The notes below the pieces were generated by a model. It made no database searches. It was not told the origin of the DNA and saw only the letters and a program-made list of their open reading frames with translations. Position numbers and translations under genes: made by a program. 64,000 nt of DNA from Pholis gunnellus. Its lineage: Eukaryota > Chordata > Actinopteri > Perciformes > Pholidae. Where the stretch lies: the NCBI GenBank assembly GCA_910591455.2, contig OU342816.1, positions 4,048,476 to 4,112,475 of the forward strand. The letters are read 5' to 3'. Positions 58,033 to 64,000 of this stretch are shown here, piece by piece. Positions within the stretch are counted from its first letter, which is position 1. Each line of letters begins with the position of its first letter.

Positions 58033-58751
58033 CAGTGTTGGGTAACGTTGCTTTTATAAGTTACATTACATTAACCTACTGTCTTTTAGATGTTATTTGT
58101 TATGTTTCAGTGTTACCGAGAGAAAAGTAACTTGCTAGAATAATTATGCGTTGCCAAAATGGCAACCCGTTTGCGATTCCTTGCCCACGTTGGTTATATT
58201 GTTCAGAGGGCGCGTGGCCCATTCATTCATAAGGTAAAATTAAAAAGCAGCCACGTCAAAAGGTATTGAAAGAAGATAAATGTAATAATTTCCAAAATTC
58301 ACAGCATGTTTTTATCCAACAAAGTACTGCTTCAATCTGTATTTGTTGTTTAGCCTTTCAAAAAGAACAGACTGTATGCTCTCTACAATCTGACAGCGTC
58401 ATAAATTACATTTATGTAACCACAATAACACTTTCCCTCCATTTTTCAGGGTTATGTCATTCAAAGCTTTAACCAAAAACCTCAATAAAAGCTTTGATTG
58501 TAAAAAAAACCCGAAAAAGACATTAGCTACAGCCCTAGTATCGACTCTACTGTCATTGCTATTATTTTGAGTTAGCAAATGTTTTTTTCCTCCATGTTTA
58601 GCATGATAGATATTTTATTAATGAAACGACCATATTTGAGAACTTAAGTAAATATCTGATTACTTGAATTGGAAACTACGTGTTACGTGTGTTACGTTAC
58701 TTGTTACCACCAAAGTAATCTACGTACTCTCAGGCGTTACCGCCAACACTG
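58033..58751. mobile_element. hAT-like non-autonomous DNA transposon with terminal inverted repeats
   Basis: The left end reads CAGTGTTGGGTAACG and the right end, on the complementary strand, reads CAGTGTTGGCGGTAACG. These are inverted repeats differing by a short insertion. Subterminal sequence is rich in GTTAC/GTAAC words on both sides. CAGTGTTGG-type termini and subterminal TAACG repeats are typical of fish hAT-derived non-autonomous elements. The length is 719 bp and no transposase frame is visible. The flanking 8-bp sequences (TGAGTGAC and TCAAATAA) do not match, so the target duplication is lost or the boundary is off. Confidence 0.75.
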
Positions 58752-59614
58752 TCAAATAAAGCCAAACCCTGAAGACAGTAGAAGTAATGCTTCGGAGAGT
58801 CAAGCCTCTGGTGGTAAATGTAGTCATTTTGTAATTGTACTGTACTAAAAACTTTTCCCATTCACTTCAATGCAGTGTTTCAGAGCAAGCTCAGTGGCCA
58901 TGCATCTTAAAGGGGCACTCCAGCTATTTTACATCAAAGCCTGTTTACAAGTCTTATTTGTGCATTTTGAATTCGTATATTAAAATCTTAATCAGAACTG
59001 GAAAGCATGAAGTGAAATACACAAAACCTAATAATGTTTTCAAGGCAACAATTTAATGTACGATTATGCATTCAAGCAGCGCACAACTGCAGAAGTTGCT
59101 GAACAATATTAATAAATTCTTCAGACCACATGATGTATGAGTCTCCAGCAGTGAGCAGCGCCGGGTGGGTTTGGTTAACAGGAGAGGTTTTGACACCCCT
59201 GCACTAACTTTCATTACAGGCACTGAAACGCTGGATGCAATTTTAATGAAGCCTTTTCATAAACCTTTATACTAATGAACCACAGAGTCAGTTAGGGCGG
59301 CTTGCAGGGCAGAAACACTTGAGGGCGAGTTTGGAAACATTATATTCCGCTGCAGTCACAGCAGATCTGGATTATTCTGTTATTATTAGCAGCAGCAGTG
59401 GTGGGTCTGCGAACACTGCTGTGGTGGAATTATCAGATTGGATCAGGGCGGATATTCAGATTGAACTCCTCCAGTGTATATTTCATAGTAAGAACGCTTC
59501 ACTCAGATTTTGCTACAAATGCATAACATATTCTAACATAATTCTATTTTAGAAGTTTGTCTTGAAAAGACATTATCCATGTAATGCACGGAAACTGAAA
59601 GTGAAACAAACCGG

Positions 59615-59840
59615 CTACAAAAGAGACACAAAACTACGACAAAAAAGACACGAAACAACTAAAAAGAGACGCAAAGTGACTACAAAAAGGCCAAAACAAT
59701 TACAAAGTAAAACTACTTAAAGACACAGAAAAACTACAAAAAGCAACTAAGAGACTCAAAATGACTACAAAGGGACATAATGTAATTACAAACAGAAGCA
59801 AAATGACTAGGAAAAGAAAAATTGGTTGCAAAGGGACAGA
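59615..59840. repeat. Degenerate minisatellite, about 19-bp unit
   Basis: Successive units of the form ACTACAAAAAGACACAAA with many substitutions (GAGACGCAAAGTGACTAC, GGCCAAAACAATTACAAAG). This kind of array is frequent in fish. Confidence 0.85.
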
Positions 59841-60228
59841 AAACCTTTTAGCTGAATAGATAATATTATTCGTAATTAAAGCAGTAAAATGTTGATTTTT
59901 CTAAAAGAGAAACCAATTAGTTGTTCAGTCTTATTGTATTTTTGTATATTTACTATTACTTCTTCATAAAGCAAAAGTACTTTCTGTCTGATTATTCATT
60001 TAATCGATGGAATATTCTCAATAACCAAAATAATAGATGGCTGCAGCCCTAAAGCACTTTAAATGAACTGTATTTATCTTTAAAGCATGAAAAGTTGGCT
60101 TCATGCAAAAAGTACTACCAGTCAAAGTCACCAGAAAGAAAAAGGCATTTCCTAGTGACAGATTCTCCTTTTAATTAGCTTGATGATGTTTTGATTAGAA
60201 CAGGTTGTTGAGCTCATTAGTGGAATCC

Positions 60229-60264
60229 TGTGTGTGTGTGTGTGTGTGTCTGTCTGTCTGTCTG
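60229..60264. repeat. (TG)n followed by (TCTG)n
   Basis: About 10 TG units, then about 4 TCTG units. Confidence 0.92.
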
Positions 60265-61554
60265 TATCTGCATATCCGTGTGGGTTTCTGTGTAAATGCC
60301 TGCGTCTTAATTATTGGGAGGTGGTGTCATTTCTCCATCATGTCAGGAGGTTTGCCTCCGTTGCTCTCTCCGGGCCCTGCTGTCTGCCTCTGTCTTCATT
60401 AAGTGAACATCAGGTGCCAATTAGCTCAGAATAATTTGTCCCGAATATATATAAAAAAAATGGCTCTCTGCCAAGTAGAAACTGTAGTTGACTTGCTAAC
60501 ACAGTGAGATGAGCTCTGACTTCTACTGCCACCTGCTGGCAAGTTGGGTCTCTTACACATCCAAGTCGCCCACCTCTGCTCTCTGCTGGCAGGTGATCCA
60601 CATTGAAGCTGATGGTAGCCTAAGGTGGTGTTGAGGCTGATCATGATCATCCTCCACCGCAGCCCGGTGGAGAGGTGAGTGTGAACGCCGAGGAGCTTCT
60701 GTCAGGAACAGAATTAGTTGTTTCTTTTGATACTTTTTGGCACCGGCACATAACGGGGAGAGACGGCGTACAAGTGTAACATACACCTGTTGTCAGAATC
60801 ACCTTCCTGACGTGGGAGTTGCAGAAGACACATGTCTTTAAAATCAACAACTTGCCCTTTCATCTGCGCCGAACGGAGGCGGATTGAAGAGATCAAACAC
60901 TTGAACTGGATTCACAGTTGAGCTCTTTCATCACAGGTGGCCGCTGCTATTTTTCTTTTTGACATAACAGGAACATCAAATGAATCTGTCCTCATATACA
61001 TGACTGTTTTCTGCAGATAAATCAAGTGCTCGCTAGATTATTTACACGTTTTGATACAGATGCTGCATTTAGGTCTTTAGATCATGCATGTTTCTTTCTT
61101 TAATAAGTACTATAATACGTTTTATTCATGTGTCTTATTGTCTCGCTATACACTGTTTTCCATCTATGCAATGATAGTTTAAGACCACAGAGATCAGCAG
61201 CTGTTTTGCATCAGGACTTACCAAATGAAAAGGACAGTTATCTTTGGACAGTTCTGATAATGGATTGATCATTTGAGTCATTTATGAAGGAAAAAAAGGT
61301 AAAAAAAAATCTCTTGTTGAAGCTATTTAAAGTAATAATTTGCAACTTCTCCGTTTTATATGATTGCAAACTTAATATTTTGGGATGTTGTTGGTAGAAC
61401 AAAAGGGGTCTAGTGAGGGGCATTCATCACTATTTTAAATAACATTGTCTTGATGTTTGAAATAGGTCCCTGATCCAAAGCTTGCATCTTTAAAGAAGAA
61501 CTATGAATTTTAAAAATATCGGCCAATACACACAAATATATGTTCGATCCCCGT

Positions 61555-61870
61555 GTTTAACGAGAAGTCAACGTTGATTCATTTGTCACGTAAATTGCGT
61601 ACCTCAGTAACGGCACTCAAAAACTATTTGAACCCAAACGAGGATTTTATCCGAAACGTTCTGTTGCCTAAACCAAACTAAGTTGTATCCTGTGAAGAGA
61701 AGTTTATTGTATGTATGTATGCAACAAGCAGGAATTGACACGTGTTGCAGGACTTTTGAAGAAAAATGCATGAAAAATGAGGAGTAACGTTTTGTAGGAT
61801 ATCATACATTGCGTGAGGATAACGTTGTTTGGACGAACGACCTGGTTTTGTTTGACCCATCCACCCCCGC
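61555..61870 (-). repeat. Interspersed repeat family B, near-complete copy
   Basis: AGAAGTCAACGTTGATTC, TTTGAACCCAAACGAGG, CCTAAACCAAACTAAGTTG, CAGGAATTGACACGTGTTGC and TTTGTAGGATATCATACATT follow the minus-orientation order. They are followed by TTTTGTTTGACCCATCC, which faces the other way. GGGTCAAAC is also the start of the minus-orientation copy at 47965, so the family may carry inverted ends. Confidence 0.75.
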
Positions 61871-62338
61871 TCCCCTCCCGCCCTGTGTAGACTGATCTGG
61901 CTCCTTATAATACGTCAGATGCTCTGAGTTTGAGAAAAAGGATGCTTTAAATTGGAGTTAGTTGAAAGCCCAGTGCGTCACATACAAACACTAAAGGGTG
62001 TCTGATCAAGCTGCGGTATTTGAGGCATTGGGAGTGAATCAGGTTGCCTAAAATCAAGTTTGAACCCTCAAACAGGCCTTTAAGTCTCTCATGAAATGAG
62101 GAACGGGCAAAATGTCCTCACTTTCCAAAGTGTCCTCGCTTTCCTAAATGTCCTCACTTTGAAGGTCTAAAATTTGAATTGGTCCTCACAAAGATAGCTG
62201 AACAAGTACGCTCACAGACACACACAGAGGGATTATCCATTATTGGTAGCAGTGGTCTCTGTATAAAGTACCGCTCTTGCTGAATAAGACATATCTAATG
62301 TGCAATTCAATAATTCAACATACAGTTACATGCATGCG

Positions 62339-62342
<4 letters not shown>

Positions 62343-62388
<46 letters not shown>
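62343..62388. repeat. (CA)n microsatellite
   Basis: About 23 CA units, one of the longest dinucleotide arrays in the window. Confidence 0.95.
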
Positions 62389-62391
<3 letters not shown>

Positions 62392-63336
62392 AGGAAATGC
62401 ATGTGGCTGTGCCTCTTGTTACGCTGCGTCATGGTAAAAAAAAATACATATTTTCTGATCTGAAACATCAATGAAACATTGACCTGATGAAATGTTGTTT
62501 TTGTCTGTGATCACAACAAAGTGCACGTTGAAAAATCATCAAACCTCACACAACTAGTGGGTTTAGTTGCTATAGCATCTGTTGATGTTAGGTATTTTAT
62601 TATTTTGACTCTATTAATATGTTCAGCAGATTAATTACAGTGTTGCATTTGTAATATTAAAAACATCACAGTGAGGAACTTGCAATTAAAGCTACTGATT
62701 ATCAGGCATCAAGGAGGGATTAAATGTGAGTAAATGGTGCATTCAAGGACAATCAGAAGAGCAAGAACCGTCATCTGCCCAAAAAAACAAACAGTACTTG
62801 TTACTACAAGTAGTTACTTGAACACAACTATGCCTAAAATTTTAAGGCGATAAAATGTCCAAAGAAAAATGTCAATAGATTGTTTTTTTCAAATCAATCA
62901 AAGTTTTTTTTTTTTTTTTTCACAAGACCGAAATGAACTGAAATCGCCTTGAAAGGTTAGAAATCAATTAAAAAGCGCACACTTTGAAAAATAATCCACA
63001 GAGACACACATCCCTCGCCCCTCATCTCCTCTGAAGCCCCTTTGACCTGCACCAGTGCCCGACTCTCATAGACCCCGCCCACCCAGCCCTCACCAGGCCT
63101 GAACCAAACGCACCCCCATGAGAGCTGGCTGGAAGTGTATGTGTGTGTGTGTGTGTATGTGTGTGTGTCCCAGAGGTGCAGGGGATTAGCTGAGGTCTCT
63201 CTGGAGGGGTCATTAGACAGCTCTGATTATCTCTGACACACACACACACACACACATGCATTGATCTATCTCGGTACACTCACATCTGTTTACGGGAGGA
63301 AATCTGACACCTCATCAACTCAACCTGTGAGAAGTG

Positions 63337-63337
63337 T

Positions 63338-63369
<32 letters not shown>
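63337..63369. repeat. (TG)n microsatellite
   Basis: About 16 TG units with one TA interruption at the start. Confidence 0.93.
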
Positions 63370-64000
63370 TGAGATCATCAATATGCATTATAGTGGCTTA
63401 ACAACAATGACAGAATCGAACAAACAGACCGACCCAGGCTGACATCATGATACAACGTCAGTAATGATGATGATGGGGTGTGTGTGTGTGCATGTGCGTG
63501 TGTGGCCACACTAAGCAACTGTGGAGTGACTGAATAAATTTGGACCGTTCCCAACTCCACTTATCAATAATCCACATATCAGTTTTACATCTTTCTCTGG
63601 AATCTAAAGGTTCACTGCTTCATTCTCCAAGAAATAGAAACCCGTCATCACTTAACGTTTCAGTTGTTTTATTGCGCTCAGTTTTTATGATTTTCTTTTT
63701 AAAGGTGGAAGTCTCCGTTTAAAACAAAATGCTCTCTTCCTTCCAGCAGAGGGAGCTGTGACACACTGATAGAAGAGGAGCAGGCCACTAAACAGCAGTC
63801 AAAAACAGGTTGCCAGTTGCGTTCACACATGGCTGTAAATGTGTCTTGTATCTATTTCGTCAACATGTGATGGATCATATTATTTAATAATAAAAACTCC
63901 AATTTAAAATGATTGAACTCTGACTTCTTAGCTCACAGACCACATGATGGAGGTGAGAACAGAGAAACGAGCACAAATACACGGATTTTATTATCACATC

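Larger units (their letters stand above)
58752..61554. other. Intergenic, gene-free
   Basis: Contents are a likely repeat fragment, AAAGGGGCACTCCAGCTATT (58909-58960), a minisatellite at 59615-59840, (TG)n/(TCTG)n at 60229-60264 and possible regulatory blocks at 59190-59470 and 60140-60440. Overlapping minus frames at 60410-60896 show no recognisable domain. Nothing else named. Confidence 0.6.
61871..64000. other. Intergenic, microsatellite-rich end of the window
   Basis: Contents are a short repeat of GTCCTCACTTT-type words at 62110-62200 (a recurrent fish motif beside CA repeats), (CA)n at 62343-62388, a T-run at 62903-62920, (GT)n at 63138-63168, (CA)n at 63236-63256, (TG)n at 63337-63369 and (GT)n at 63477-63490. 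No gene recognised. Confidence 0.65.

Noticed and set aside
60410..60896. Overlapping minus-strand frames as exons
   Set aside because: No homology and no consistent splice signals linking them; more likely unique non-coding DNA.

Overview
This is vertebrate, almost certainly teleost (probably percomorph) nuclear DNA. The evidence is an intron-containing POU class 4 homeobox gene with fish-like features, abundant (CA)n/(TG)n microsatellites, and several interspersed repeat families of the kind scattered through spiny-rayed fish genomes. There are no operons, Shine-Dalgarno sites or other prokaryotic features.

Only one protein-coding gene can be supported. It is a two-exon, minus-strand pou4f (Brn3-type) transcription factor: exon 1 at 8115-8234, a 1,054-bp intron, and exon 2 at 6134-7060. 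The joined product is 348 residues, with a POU-IV box, a poly-His region, a POU-specific domain and a POU homeodomain, and it resembles POU4F1 more than POU4F2 or POU4F3. Several substitutions at normally invariant POU-domain positions suggest a divergent paralogue rather than the main pou4f1 orthologue. A probable promoter lies at about 8410-8520, and a perfect 48-bp palindrome sits just upstream of it at 8645-8692. The 3' UTR probably runs to about 4560-4630.

The rest (1-4500 and 8.7-64 kb) is gene-poor. It is a mosaic of (i) AT-rich unique sequence; (ii) moderate-GC, non-repetitive islands rich in ATTA/octamer-type motifs that look like conserved non-coding elements (CNEs), a common arrangement around developmental transcription-factor genes; (iii) interspersed repeats: family A (4 copies), family B (about 10 copies), a hAT-like non-autonomous element with terminal inverted repeats (58033-58751), a decayed LINE reverse-transcriptase fragment (about 23300-23495), a tRNA-derived SINE fragment and several retroposon-like 3' tails; and (iv) many micro- and minisatellites. 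CNE calls are inference from sequence texture and need cross-species alignment.

The most interesting signals are the divergent pou4f paralogue, the palindrome upstream of it, a diverged duplicated block at 44037-44148 and 45344-45462, and POU-type sites in non-coding islands (19105-19145, 37325-37340, 15941-15953) that could reflect autoregulation by the resident gene. No clearly novel genetic system was found.
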